From an uncultured Oscillospiraceae bacterium (GTDB lineage Bacteria > Bacillota > Clostridia > Oscillospirales > Oscillospiraceae), in the NCBI GenBank assembly GCA_900756575.1, contig CAAEKQ010000111.1, positions 1 through 5,329 of the forward strand: 5,329 nucleotides of DNA, in the 5' to 3' direction. Shown piece by piece: positions 1 through 5,329 of this stretch. The translations under genes and the position numbers were made by a program. Every line of letters begins with the position of its first letter. The first letter of the stretch is position 1. A model generated the notes under the pieces. The model was not told the DNA's origin and searched no databases. It saw nothing but the letters and a program-made list of their open reading frames with translations.

Positions 1-890
1 CGGGCGGTCAGGCTCTTTCTCAGATCAACCTTTACTTCACTGCTCTCTGCCATGGCCTTCTTACGATCCCGCACCATCTTACCGAAGGTAATGACGCATG
101 CGCCGGGCAGAAGCATCATAGAATACAGTTCAATGAGGTCAGAGATAATCGTGGGGTTCTCAATTGGTGTGGTGGAGTTTGCTCCAATGAAGCCACCGCC
201 GTTGGTTCCCAAGTGCTTAATAATCTCAAACGCTGCCACAGGGCCCATCGCAATGGCTTGCTTGGTTCCTTCAATGGTGTCCACAACCAGGTTCCCCGTG
301 AGGTTCTGAGGCACTCCCTGCCATACCAACAGCAGGCCACCCACAATGGAGAAGGGCAACAGCACACGGGTTGTAACACGAACCAAGTCCACGAAGAAGT
401 TACCCACGTTGTCCTTGGTCTTTCCTGCCAGGCCACGAATAAAGGCAATGCAAGCGGCATACCCAGTGGAGGCAGAGACAAACATCATAAAGGTGATGAC
501 CAGCATCTGGGAGAGATAGGACAGTCCAGACTCACCGGAATAGTGCTGGAGGTTGGTGTTTGTCATAAAGCTGATGATGGTGTTGAAGGAAAGGGTTTCC
601 TCCATGGCGCCAATCCCGTTGGGGTTGAACAGGCCAATACTCTGAATCCGCAGGATGATGTATCCAATCAGAATCATAATGGCATTGGTTCCTAACAGGC
701 AAAGGGCATATTTTTTCCAATTCATGCCCTGGTTGGGATTGATCCCGCTGATTTTGTAAATTGCCCCGTCAATGCGGTTAAAAACCGGATCTGCCAGGGT
801 GCGTTTCCCTGCGGCGACGTGATACAAATAAACGCCCACGGGAATGACGATGATCAAGTAAATGATAATCGTCAGGATTAACTGCAGCAT
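1..890 (-). CDS. kdpA: Potassium-transporting ATPase subunit A (KdpA), C-terminus cut off by window edge
   Basis: KdpA is the K+-binding, channel-like membrane subunit of the KdpFABC complex, which imports K+ at very low external concentrations using ATP hydrolysed by KdpB. The minus-strand frame is open from an ATG at 888-890 to the left edge: 296 codons, roughly the first half of a protein usually near 560 residues. Diagnostic motifs are the first selectivity-filter loop TNTNLQHYSGE (residues 110-120) and the second, LGTNGGGF followed by ANS (about 227-239). The N-terminus (LILTIIIYLIIVIPVGVYLY, residues 4-23) is a membrane helix, and further hydrophobic segments lie near 62-80, 126-150 and 174-190. 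An AGGAGG at 899-904, 8 bases before the ATG, fixes the start. It follows kdpF by 21 bases, so the two are almost certainly co-transcribed. I see no frameshift or missing motif in the visible part. Confidence 0.97.
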   Translation of the reverse strand, partial: MLQLILTIIIYLIIVIPVGVYLYHVAAGKRTLADPVFNRIDGAIYKISGINPNQGMNWKKYALCLLGTNAIMILIGYIILRIQSIGLFNPNGIGAMEETLSFNTIISFMTNTNLQHYSGESGLSYLSQMLVITFMMFVSASTGYAACIAFIRGLAGKTKDNVGNFFVDLVRVTTRVLLPFSIVGGLLLVWQGVPQNLTGNLVVDTIEGTKQAIAMGPVAAFEIIKHLGTNGGGFIGANSTTPIENPTIISDLIELYSMMLLPGACVITFGKMVRDRKKAMAESSEVKVDLRKSLTA

Positions 891-911
891 AATGGCTACC
901 TCCTGCGTGCC

Positions 912-989
912 TTAGAATTTTTCCGGGTGAACCAGCGCATAAACAAGGTAAGCGCCCAGAAGCAATACGATTACGCCAAGTATGATCAC
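912..989 (-). CDS. kdpF: KdpF, small subunit of the Kdp potassium ATPase
   Basis: This is a 25-residue, single-helix membrane peptide with a GTG start (987-989) and a TAA stop (912-914). A hydrophobic stretch (residues 2-20) is followed by the short polar tail HPEKF. The segment YLVYALVHPEKF matches the usual KdpF ending, a tyrosine-leucine-valine-tyrosine-alanine core and then a terminal glutamate and phenylalanine. In the known complex, KdpF sits beside KdpA in the membrane and stabilises KdpFABC. Known KdpF proteins are about 25 to 30 residues, so this one is full length. AGGAGG at 997-1002 lies 7 bases before the GTG and supports this start. It sits directly ahead of kdpA, the standard position. 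A different-frame ORF over this region (778-1011) is a shadow. Confidence 0.95.
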   Translation of the reverse strand: MIILGVIVLLLGAYLVYALVHPEKF

Positions 990-996
990 AATACTT

Positions 997-1002
997 CCTC
1001 CT
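997..1002 (-). promoter_or_regulatory. Ribosome binding site of kdpF
   Basis: AGGAGG on the minus strand, 7 bases before the GTG of kdpF. It decides the non-ATG start, because no in-frame ATG is similarly placed. Confidence 0.85.
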
Positions 1003-1020
1003 TTCATACATTGGCCTGGG

Positions 1021-1119
1021 TCATTCGTTGCTGTCCACCTGTTTGTGACACCAGTGGACCAACAAATAGACAAGCCCACAGCAAACAGCCAATGTGGCCA
1101 CCATAATTAGGTCAAGCAC
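1021..1119 (-). CDS. Membrane micro-protein of 32 residues upstream of kdpF
   Basis: A GTG (1117-1119) opens a frame of 32 codons ending in TGA (1021-1023). The product starts MLDLIMVATLAV, continues as one hydrophobic helix to about residue 22, and ends with a polar tail, HWCHKQVDSNE. It has three cysteines: C13 and C14 in the helix, and C24 just after it. A very strong ribosome binding site (AAAGGAGG, 1128-1135) lies 8 bases before the start. It is the first gene after the kdp promoter and precedes kdpF by 31 bases. From memory, short single-helix ORFs of this shape are often found just ahead of kdpF in other bacteria, usually without a name; I cannot confirm that here. A role as an accessory or regulatory peptide of the Kdp complex is inference. 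It could also be a leader peptide whose translation couples to kdpF. It is not KdpF itself, since the kdpF motif is in the next ORF. Confidence 0.8.
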   Translation of the reverse strand: MLDLIMVATLAVCCGLVYLLVHWCHKQVDSNE

Positions 1120-1127
1120 TTTTGTTC

Positions 1128-1135
1128 CCTCCTTT
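1128..1135 (-). promoter_or_regulatory. Ribosome binding site of the 32-residue micro-ORF
   Basis: AAAGGAGG on the minus strand, 8 bases before a GTG. It is the longest anti-Shine-Dalgarno match in the kdp region and the main argument that the micro-ORF is translated. Confidence 0.8.
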
Positions 1136-1158
1136 GTTTTTCTCTTTTTTGCAGAGCA

Positions 1159-1186
1159 ATTATAGCAGAACCCTCGTGAATGTGCC
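1159..1186 (-). promoter_or_regulatory. Candidate kdp operon promoter with extended -10
   Basis: Reading leftward, TATAAT (1164-1159) is a perfect sigma-70/SigA -10 box preceded by TGC (1167-1165), giving an extended TGnTATAAT. The best -35 is the poor GGCACA (1186-1181) with a 16-base spacer. Transcription would start near 1152, giving a leader of about 33 bases before the micro-ORF. A good -10 with a weak -35 is what an activator-dependent promoter often looks like. In other bacteria kdp is activated by the response regulator KdpE, but no KdpE site can be proven here. Confidence 0.7.
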
Positions 1187-1212
1187 CTTAGCGAATTCCC
1201 TGGAGTGTTAAA

Positions 1213-1241
1213 GTTATATTAATATTTTCTCGAGAAATCAA
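1213..1241 (-). promoter_or_regulatory. Second candidate leftward promoter containing a palindrome
   Basis: TTGATT (1241-1236), a 17-base spacer and TATAAC (1218-1213) form a reasonable SigA-type promoter upstream of the first candidate. Transcription would begin near 1206 and give a leader of about 87 bases. The region is AT-rich, so chance matches are likely; confidence is therefore limited. Confidence 0.4.
1226..1237. promoter_or_regulatory. Perfect 12-bp palindrome, possible operator
   Basis: TTTCTCGAGAAA is its own reverse complement. It covers the last bases of the -35 box and much of the spacer of the candidate promoter at 1213-1241, and lies about 75 to 85 bases upstream of the start expected from the promoter at 1159-1186. 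A second palindrome, ATATTAATAT (1216-1225), abuts it. The position fits a repressor site for the upstream promoter or an activator site for the downstream one. The binding protein is unknown. Confidence 0.35.
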
Positions 1242-1334
1242 AGCACAAATCCGCTCTGCCCCCCTTTCCAGTCCCTGCATAGCCTACCCAAATACCTGCA
1301 AGTTATCTGGAGCAGCGAGAGAAAGTTTCCCAAG

Positions 1335-1380
1335 AAATAAAAACGCTGGTCCAGCTCTCCACTTTCATGCCTGGTCCAGC
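1335..1380 (-). terminator. Probable rho-independent terminator of the V-type ATPase operon
   Basis: On the minus strand, GCTGGACCAG (1380-1371) and CTGGACCAGC (1354-1345) pair over 9 of 10 positions, with one central A-A mismatch and a 16-base loop. GTTTTTATTTC (1344-1334) follows at once. The GC-rich stem plus T-rich run is the normal shape of an intrinsic terminator, and it lies about 100 bases past the atpD stop. Read on the plus strand, the stem is followed by TTGTTGTTCTCTCTTT, so it might also stop rightward transcription. Confidence 0.65.
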
Positions 1381-1381
1381 T
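1346..1381. repeat. Two 11-bp direct repeats, each nearly palindromic
   Basis: CTGGTCCAGCT occurs at 1346-1356 and 1371-1381, with starts 25 bases apart. Each contains CTGG-T-CCAG, so the pair works both as a direct repeat and as the arms of the terminator hairpin described for 1335-1380. A paired protein site is possible, but the terminator reading is simpler. Confidence 0.55.
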
Positions 1382-1420
1382 TGTTGTTCTCTCTTTACAA
1401 TAAATACAAAATTCAAAAGC

Positions 1421-1453
1421 GGCCAACCTTACCATTAAACTGCAAGGTTGACC
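1421..1453 (-). terminator. Second hairpin after atpD, possible terminator
   Basis: On the minus strand, GGTCAACCTT (1453-1444) pairs with AAGGTTGGCC (1430-1421) over all 10 positions if one U-G pair is allowed, with a loop of 13 bases. The sequence that follows, GCTTTTGAATTTTG, is T-rich but interrupted. It starts about 30 bases after the atpD stop. It may be a weak terminator, or a 3'-end stabilising structure acting with the stronger hairpin downstream. Confidence 0.45.
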
Positions 1454-1466
1454 GTCCCTGAATATA

Positions 1467-1488
1467 TGTAAAGCATATTGACTTTACA
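1467..1488. repeat. Inverted repeat overlapping the atpD stop codon
   Basis: TGTAAAG (minus 1488-1482) and CTTTACA (1473-1467) are perfect 7-base arms around an 8-base spacer, and the TAA stop of atpD lies inside the first arm. The stem is AT-rich and would be weak in RNA, with no T run right after it. It could be a chance repeat, part of the 3' end structure, or a protein-binding dyad. Confidence 0.4.
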
Positions 1489-2167
1489 GATGTTGAACTA
1501 TTTTCTGATCCTGCCTCCGTTTCTCTTCCAACGCTTCAGCCAGGAGCATATCTTTGACCTTCATCAATCGAACTATGTTATTTCGTTCATTTTCCTCCAG
1601 TTTCATTCTAATGTATTTGATGCTCTCCTGCATACGGGGAATCATAACATATTCCAACGCATTCACCCGCCGACGCGTCTTTTCAATCTCCTGCGCCAAC
1701 AGCTGTGAGGTCTTTTCCACCTGCGCCAGCTTCAGCATATCCTGAAAAACAGAGGAGAGCGCCTCCACTGCGCCATCAATTTCGCAGGATGTCATGGCAA
1801 AGCCATAGGGATAAAGCTCTTTCCCTTTACACTCTTTCGTCCGAAAAGTATACATAGGAACAGGAACTGACATGATGTTGCGGGTGGTCATATCCAACTC
1901 CACACGTTGCTTGGGGTAAAGCAGCGCTTGTTCCAACCCCTCCGGGGACATCAGAGCGGATGCCACGGTAAACGAACCATGGGCCCGCATCAATCCTTCC
2001 TCCACCCGACGCCGAAGGGTACGGTTTTCCCGGACACTCTCCAGGAACTGCTTCATCAGTTCATCCCGTTTGTCTTTGAGCAGTTTGTGTCCCCGCACTG
2101 CTGTTTTTAACCGGTTCTTGAGCCGGGTCAATTCCATCCGCGTGGCATTCACTGTGACCGATGGCAT
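1484..2167 (-). CDS. atpD: V-type ATP synthase subunit D (central rotor stalk)
   Basis: Subunit D (NtpD in enterococcal naming) is the long antiparallel coiled-coil shaft that turns inside the A3B3 head and links it, with subunit F, to the membrane ring. The 227-residue product starts MPSVTVNATRMELTRLKNRL and contains the family pattern GHKLLKDKRDEL (residues 26-37). The C-terminal helix carries RRRVNALEYVMIPRM (about 165-179) and LEENER. The middle (about 80-125) is the less helical section. The family is mostly 200 to 230 residues, so the length is normal. AGGAGG at 2175-2180 is 7 bases before the ATG and overlaps the TAA of atpB, leaving only a 12-base gap and implying coupled translation. 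It is the last ATPase gene here, since hairpins follow it. Confidence 0.96.
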   Translation of the reverse strand: MPSVTVNATRMELTRLKNRLKTAVRGHKLLKDKRDELMKQFLESVRENRTLRRRVEEGLMRAHGSFTVASALMSPEGLEQALLYPKQRVELDMTTRNIMSVPVPMYTFRTKECKGKELYPYGFAMTSCEIDGAVEALSSVFQDMLKLAQVEKTSQLLAQEIEKTRRRVNALEYVMIPRMQESIKYIRMKLEENERNNIVRLMKVKDMLLAEALEEKRRQDQKIVQHL

Positions 2168-2179
2168 CTTTCCGCCTCC

Positions 2180-3556
2180 TTACGCTTGCCGGGGAAGATA
2201 TTTGTCGATGTGTTCCTGCTTGATCCGTTTCAGCTCCGTTTCCGGCAAGATCGACAGCAGATCCCACCCAATCGCCAAAGTCTCCTGAATGGCTCGATTC
2301 TCCTCAAAGCCTTGACCGACGTATTTCTTTTCAAATTCCTCGGCAAATCGGGCATACAGCAGATCTGTGGGCGACAAGGCCGCCTCCCCTAAAATTGACA
2401 TGAGTTCTTTCGCCTGCTTACCTGCAGAATAGGCCGCAAACAACTGATTCATCGTCCCCGCATGGTCCTCCCGGGTCTTTCCTGCCCCAATCCCCTTGTC
2501 TTTTAAGCGAGACAGAGAGGGCAGCACATCCACCGGCGGCTGAATGCCAGCCCGGTGCAGCTCCCGGGAAAGGATGATCTGTCCTTCCGTAATATAGCCT
2601 GTCAGGTCTGGGATCGGGTGGGTCTTATCATCCTCCGGCATAGTAAGAATGGGGATCATGGTGATGGAACCCGCCCGCCCCACTTGACGGCCTGCCCGCT
2701 CATACATAGTGGCAAGATCCGTATAGAGATAGCCGGGATACCCCCGCCGGCCGGGGACCTCCTTCTTGGCCGCGGAGATCTCCCGAAGTGCCTCCGCGTA
2801 ATTGGTGATATCCGTGAGAATCACCAACACATGCATGTTTTCATGAAATGCCAAATACTCTGCGGCGGTCAGCGCCATACGGGGGGTAGCAATTCGTTCC
2901 ACTGCCGGATCGTTGGCTAAGTTCGTAAATAGAACCGTTCGTTCGATGGCGCCTGTCCGTTGAAACTCCTCGACAAAATAGTTCGCTTCCTCAAAAGTAA
3001 TTCCAATGGCCGCAAAGACCACTGCAAAATTTGAGTCTCCGTCCAACACCTTTGCTTGCCGGGCGATCTGTGCCGCCAGTGCCGCATGGGGCAGCCCGGA
3101 ACCCGAAAAAATGGGAAGCTTCTGCCCCCGCACCAAGGTATTCAACCCATCAATGGAGGAAACCCCCGTCTGAATAAACTCATTGGGATAGGCCCGGGCC
3201 GCAGGATTCATCGCCAAACCGTTGATATCCCGATATTCCTCCGCCAAAATTTCCGGCCCCCCGTCGATAGGCTGCCCCATCCCATTGAACACGCGCCCCA
3301 GCATATCCCGGGACACCGCCAGCTGGAGGGGATGCCCCAGGAAACGAACCTTGGCATGGGCCAAATTGATCCCCGCATTGGCCTCGAAAAGCTGGACCAC
3401 CGCACTGTCTCCATTGACCTCCAGCACCTTTCCACGGCGAACCGATCCGTCCGACAGTTCGATCTCCACCAGTTCATCGAAGGTCGCGCGCTCCACCTGC
3501 CGGACCACCATCAATGGCCCCGCAATTTCCGCAATGGTTCGGTATTCCTTGATCAT
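2180..3556 (-). CDS. atpB: V-type ATP synthase subunit B (non-catalytic head subunit)
   Basis: Subunit B (NtpB) alternates with A in the cytoplasmic hexamer and supplies the arginine finger to the catalytic site at the A-B interface. The 458-residue product is full length for the family. The N-terminal beta-barrel (about 1-75) opens with EYRTIAEIAGPLMVV. The nucleotide-binding domain carries a degenerate P-loop, FSGSGLPH (150-157), lacking the GKT lysine, which is the mark of a non-catalytic B subunit. PGRRGYPGYLYTDLATMYER (268-287) and PSLSRL (346-351, with R350 as the likely arginine finger) are conserved, and the helical C-terminal domain ends in IDKYLPRQA. The ATG at 3556-3554 overlaps the atpA stop as ATGA, and AGGAGG at 3566-3571 inside the end of atpA is 9 bases upstream. 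This indicates translational coupling and equal production of A and B. Confidence 0.98.
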   Translation of the reverse strand: MIKEYRTIAEIAGPLMVVRQVERATFDELVEIELSDGSVRRGKVLEVNGDSAVVQLFEANAGINLAHAKVRFLGHPLQLAVSRDMLGRVFNGMGQPIDGGPEILAEEYRDINGLAMNPAARAYPNEFIQTGVSSIDGLNTLVRGQKLPIFSGSGLPHAALAAQIARQAKVLDGDSNFAVVFAAIGITFEEANYFVEEFQRTGAIERTVLFTNLANDPAVERIATPRMALTAAEYLAFHENMHVLVILTDITNYAEALREISAAKKEVPGRRGYPGYLYTDLATMYERAGRQVGRAGSITMIPILTMPEDDKTHPIPDLTGYITEGQIILSRELHRAGIQPPVDVLPSLSRLKDKGIGAGKTREDHAGTMNQLFAAYSAGKQAKELMSILGEAALSPTDLLYARFAEEFEKKYVGQGFEENRAIQETLAIGWDLLSILPETELKRIKQEHIDKYLPRQA

Positions 3557-5329
3557 ATATCCGCCCCTCCTTTCTCTGTCAGCTGGGCAATCTGCTGGGC
3601 CATATCCCGGGCAATGGTTTCATAGGCCTGGATATATCGCTCCTCCGGTACACTTTTGGCTCTGCCAATGGCCGCACGGGCCGGAAGAGAGAAAAGCGCA
3701 TCAGGGTCTGCCCCCTTCTCCAGGGCTCCCCGGCAGAGCCGGTCATAGTCCAAAATCATCGCCAGCAGCCTGGACTGCCGGTCATAGTTGGAGAAGGAAT
3801 CTACCTCAACAAATGCATTTTGCTGGAGAAAGTCCTCTCGAATCATTTTGGCGGTCTCCAAGGTCAGCTGATCCCCAGGCGCCAGGCCATCCTTGCCTAC
3901 CAGCTGGACACTTTCATTCAGACTGGCCTCCTGCTGCAGCAGGAGCATCGCCTGGGTACGATTTTGCACAAAGGCTTTTCCCAAATGCTCCTCAAACCAA
4001 GGTCTGAGAGAATCCAAATATAAAGAATAGGAATTGAGCCAGTTCACCGCTGGAAAATGCCTGGCGTAGGCCAGTGAAGCATCCAGAGCCCAAAACACCT
4101 TAACAATCCGCATCGTCCCCTGAGAAACAGGTTCGGACAAATCCCCGCCCGGGGGAGACACCGCTCCCACCGCGGTCAGAGAACCCCGGCGTCCATCGGA
4201 CCCCATGCACTGCACTACACCGGCCCGTTCATAAAACTGGGACAAACGGGAGACCAGATAGGCCGGGTATCCCTCCTCCCCGGGCATCTCCTCCAAGCGG
4301 CCAGACATTTCCCGGAGCGCCTCCGCCCAGCGGGAGGTCGAATCCGCGATGACCGCCACATCATAGCCCATATCCCGGAAATACTCCGCAATGGTAATCC
4401 CGGTGTATACAGAGGCCTCCCGGGCCGCCACAGGCATATCCGACGTATTGGCAATGAGAACCGTCCGCTTCATAAGGGATTCCCCCGTCCGGGGATCTAC
4501 CAGTTCCGGGAACTCCCGGAGCACATCGGTCATCTCATTGCCGCGCTCTCCGCAGCCAATATAGACCACCACATCCACATCAGACCATTTGGCCAGAGCG
4601 TGCTGCACCACCGTCTTTCCCGATCCAAAGGGCCCTGGAACCGCAGCGGTTCCTCCCTTGGCCACTGGAAACATGGTGTCAATTACCCGCTGCCCCGACT
4701 GAAGCGGGGTCACCGGCGCAAATTTTGTCTGATAAGGGCGGCCTTTCCGCACAGGCCACTTCTGCAGCATGGTCAGGGGCTCCTGAATTCCCTGCTCATT
4801 CTCCAAAACAGCCACGGTTTCTGTCACCGTATAGGTTCCGCTTTGAATGCTGCGAAGGGTCCCCGTCATCCCCAGGGGAACCATAATTTTATGTTGGACC
4901 GAAGGGGTCTCCTGAACCGTCCCGATGACATCCCCGCCCACTACTTTGGTGCCTGGAGAAACCGACGCCACAAACTCCCAAGTTCTCTCCCGATCCAGGG
5001 CCGGAACCTCTACTCCTCTGGGGAGATGATTGGAGCCTGTGAGGCTGGCAATCAGCTCCAGAGGACGCTGAATTCCGTCATAGATCATACCGATCAGTCC
5101 CGGCCCCAGTTCTACGGACAACGGCGCCCCCGTGGTTTCCACCACTGCCCCGGGACCCAGGCCAGAGGTCTCCTCATACACTTGGATCGAAGCGGCGTCC
5201 CCTGTCATGGTCAGCACCTCTCCAATGAGCCGCTGTTCCCCTACCCGGACCACATCCGCCATGTTCGCCTCCGCAAGTCCCGTAGCCACCACCAGGGGCC
5301 CGGAAACCTTCACAACCTTACCATTGCTC
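3553..5329 (-). CDS. atpA: V-type ATP synthase subunit A (catalytic), N-terminus cut off by window edge
   Basis: Subunit A (NtpA) hydrolyses ATP, or makes it in the synthase direction, in the A3B3 head. Visible motifs, counted from the GTG at 5313, are the Walker A loop GPFGSGKT (227-234), the catalytic glutamate in GCGERGNE (E256), the Walker B strand YDVAVIADSTSRW (317-329), and SPPGGDLSEPVSQGT (386-400). The segment at about 115-190 is the A-specific inserted domain that separates A from B and from F1 beta. The GTG at 5313 is probably not the start: it has no good ribosome binding site, and the frame stays open to the edge, adding SNGKV to give SNGKVVKVSGPLVVA, the normal beginning of the family. 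So only a few residues seem to be missing. The product ends GADI, with its TGA overlapping the atpB start. All catalytic residues are present. Confidence 0.98.
   Translation of the reverse strand, partial: SNGKVVKVSGPLVVATGLAEANMADVVRVGEQRLIGEVLTMTGDAASIQVYEETSGLGPGAVVETTGAPLSVELGPGLIGMIYDGIQRPLELIASLTGSNHLPRGVEVPALDRERTWEFVASVSPGTKVVGGDVIGTVQETPSVQHKIMVPLGMTGTLRSIQSGTYTVTETVAVLENEQGIQEPLTMLQKWPVRKGRPYQTKFAPVTPLQSGQRVIDTMFPVAKGGTAAVPGPFGSGKTVVQHALAKWSDVDVVVYIGCGERGNEMTDVLREFPELVDPRTGESLMKRTVLIANTSDMPVAAREASVYTGITIAEYFRDMGYDVAVIADSTSRWAEALREMSGRLEEMPGEEGYPAYLVSRLSQFYERAGVVQCMGSDGRRGSLTAVGAVSPPGGDLSEPVSQGTMRIVKVFWALDASLAYARHFPAVNWLNSYSLYLDSLRPWFEEHLGKAFVQNRTQAMLLLQQEASLNESVQLVGKDGLAPGDQLTLETAKMIREDFLQQNAFVEVDSFSNYDRQSRLLAMILDYDRLCRGALEKGADPDALFSLPARAAIGRAKSVPEERYIQAYETIARDMAQQIAQLTEKGGADI

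Larger units (their letters stand above)
1120..1483. other. Intergenic region between the V-type ATPase operon and the kdp operon
   Basis: This gap of 364 bases has no convincing coding sequence on either strand. From right to left it holds an inverted repeat over the atpD stop, a hairpin at 1421-1453, a stronger hairpin with a T-rich tail at 1345-1380, a stretch of about 100 bases (1242-1344) in which I recognise no known element, then the promoter-like sequences and palindromes (1159-1241) and the leader of the micro-ORF. In the 1242-1344 stretch, the minus strand repeats TGCAGG twice about 22 bases apart and could form weak pairings, but it matches no RNA family I can name. Confidence 0.75.

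Noticed and set aside
213..695. Plus-strand ORF of 160 codons on the left
   Set aside because: It is the antisense shadow of kdpA, whose selectivity-filter motifs are clear on the minus strand.
778..1011. Minus-strand ORF of 77 codons overlapping kdpF and the kdpA start
   Set aside because: It is a different frame over two recognisable genes, kdpF and kdpA, and its translation shows no family features.
1200..1345. Possible riboswitch or structured RNA upstream of kdp, for example a c-di-AMP (ydaO-type) element
   Set aside because: Some GC-rich pairing is possible, but I could not find the conserved ydaO core, and the best promoter lies downstream of this stretch, so it would not be in the main kdp leader. 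A T-box is also excluded by the absence of the conserved antiterminator sequence.
1238..1435. Minus-strand ORF of 65 codons in the intergenic gap
   Set aside because: No ribosome binding site before its ATG, it starts inside one hairpin and runs through the probable terminator, and the composition does not look like a protein.
1424..1436. 13-bp sequence CAACCTTACCATT also present near 5313-5325
   Set aside because: One copy is in a hairpin and the other in the coding start of atpA; with only two short copies and no shared context this is most likely chance.
3222..4007. Long plus-strand ORF of 261 codons across atpB and atpA
   Set aside because: It is antisense to two highly conserved genes, rich in proline and serine as expected from a shadow frame, and has no recognisable domain.
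1..5329. Mobile elements, CRISPR arrays, tRNA or rRNA genes
   Set aside because: I saw no transposase, terminal repeats, spaced direct-repeat array, tRNA cloverleaf or rRNA sequence in the window.

Overview
This window reads as chromosomal DNA of a Gram-positive anaerobe-type bacterium (Bacillota, probably class Clostridia). The evidence is a bacterial V-type (V/A-type) ATPase with subunit order A-B-D, strong AGGAGG-type ribosome binding sites 7 to 9 bases before most starts, and a moderate-GC coding style with an AT-rich intergenic gap. A gut Oscillospiraceae-like source fits, but that is only an impression from the protein sequences. All recognised genes are on the minus strand, so the biological order runs from the right edge to the left edge.

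Right part (about 5329 down to 1484): the last three genes of a V-type ATPase operon. The catalytic A subunit is cut at its N-terminus by the right edge. Its stop overlaps the start of the B subunit in an ATGA. The central-stalk D subunit follows after 12 bases. A and B form the hexameric head, and D is the rotating shaft in its centre. The membrane ring and peripheral stalk genes (I, K, E, C, F types) are expected to the right of the window. The enzyme pumps H+ or Na+; the residues that decide this are in subunit K, which is not visible.

Middle (1483 down to 1120): a non-coding gap of 364 bases. It holds hairpins that probably end the ATPase transcript (best candidate 1345-1380, followed by a T-rich run). 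It also holds one or two leftward promoters for the next operon and a 12-bp perfect palindrome lying inside one of them.

Left part (1119 down to 1): the start of a Kdp high-affinity potassium uptake operon. It has a 32-codon membrane micro-ORF, then kdpF (25 codons), then kdpA, which runs off the left edge after 296 codons. Each has its own good ribosome binding site. KdpA is the K+-selective channel-like subunit of the KdpFABC P-type ATPase; kdpB, kdpC and perhaps kdpDE should continue to the left.

Together the window places two ATP-driven cation transport systems, one pumping H+/Na+ and one importing K+, one after the other on the same strand but apparently in separate transcription units. 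I see no novel multi-gene system. The items most worth a second look are the cysteine-bearing micro-ORF ahead of kdpF and the promoter/operator layout of the kdp operon.
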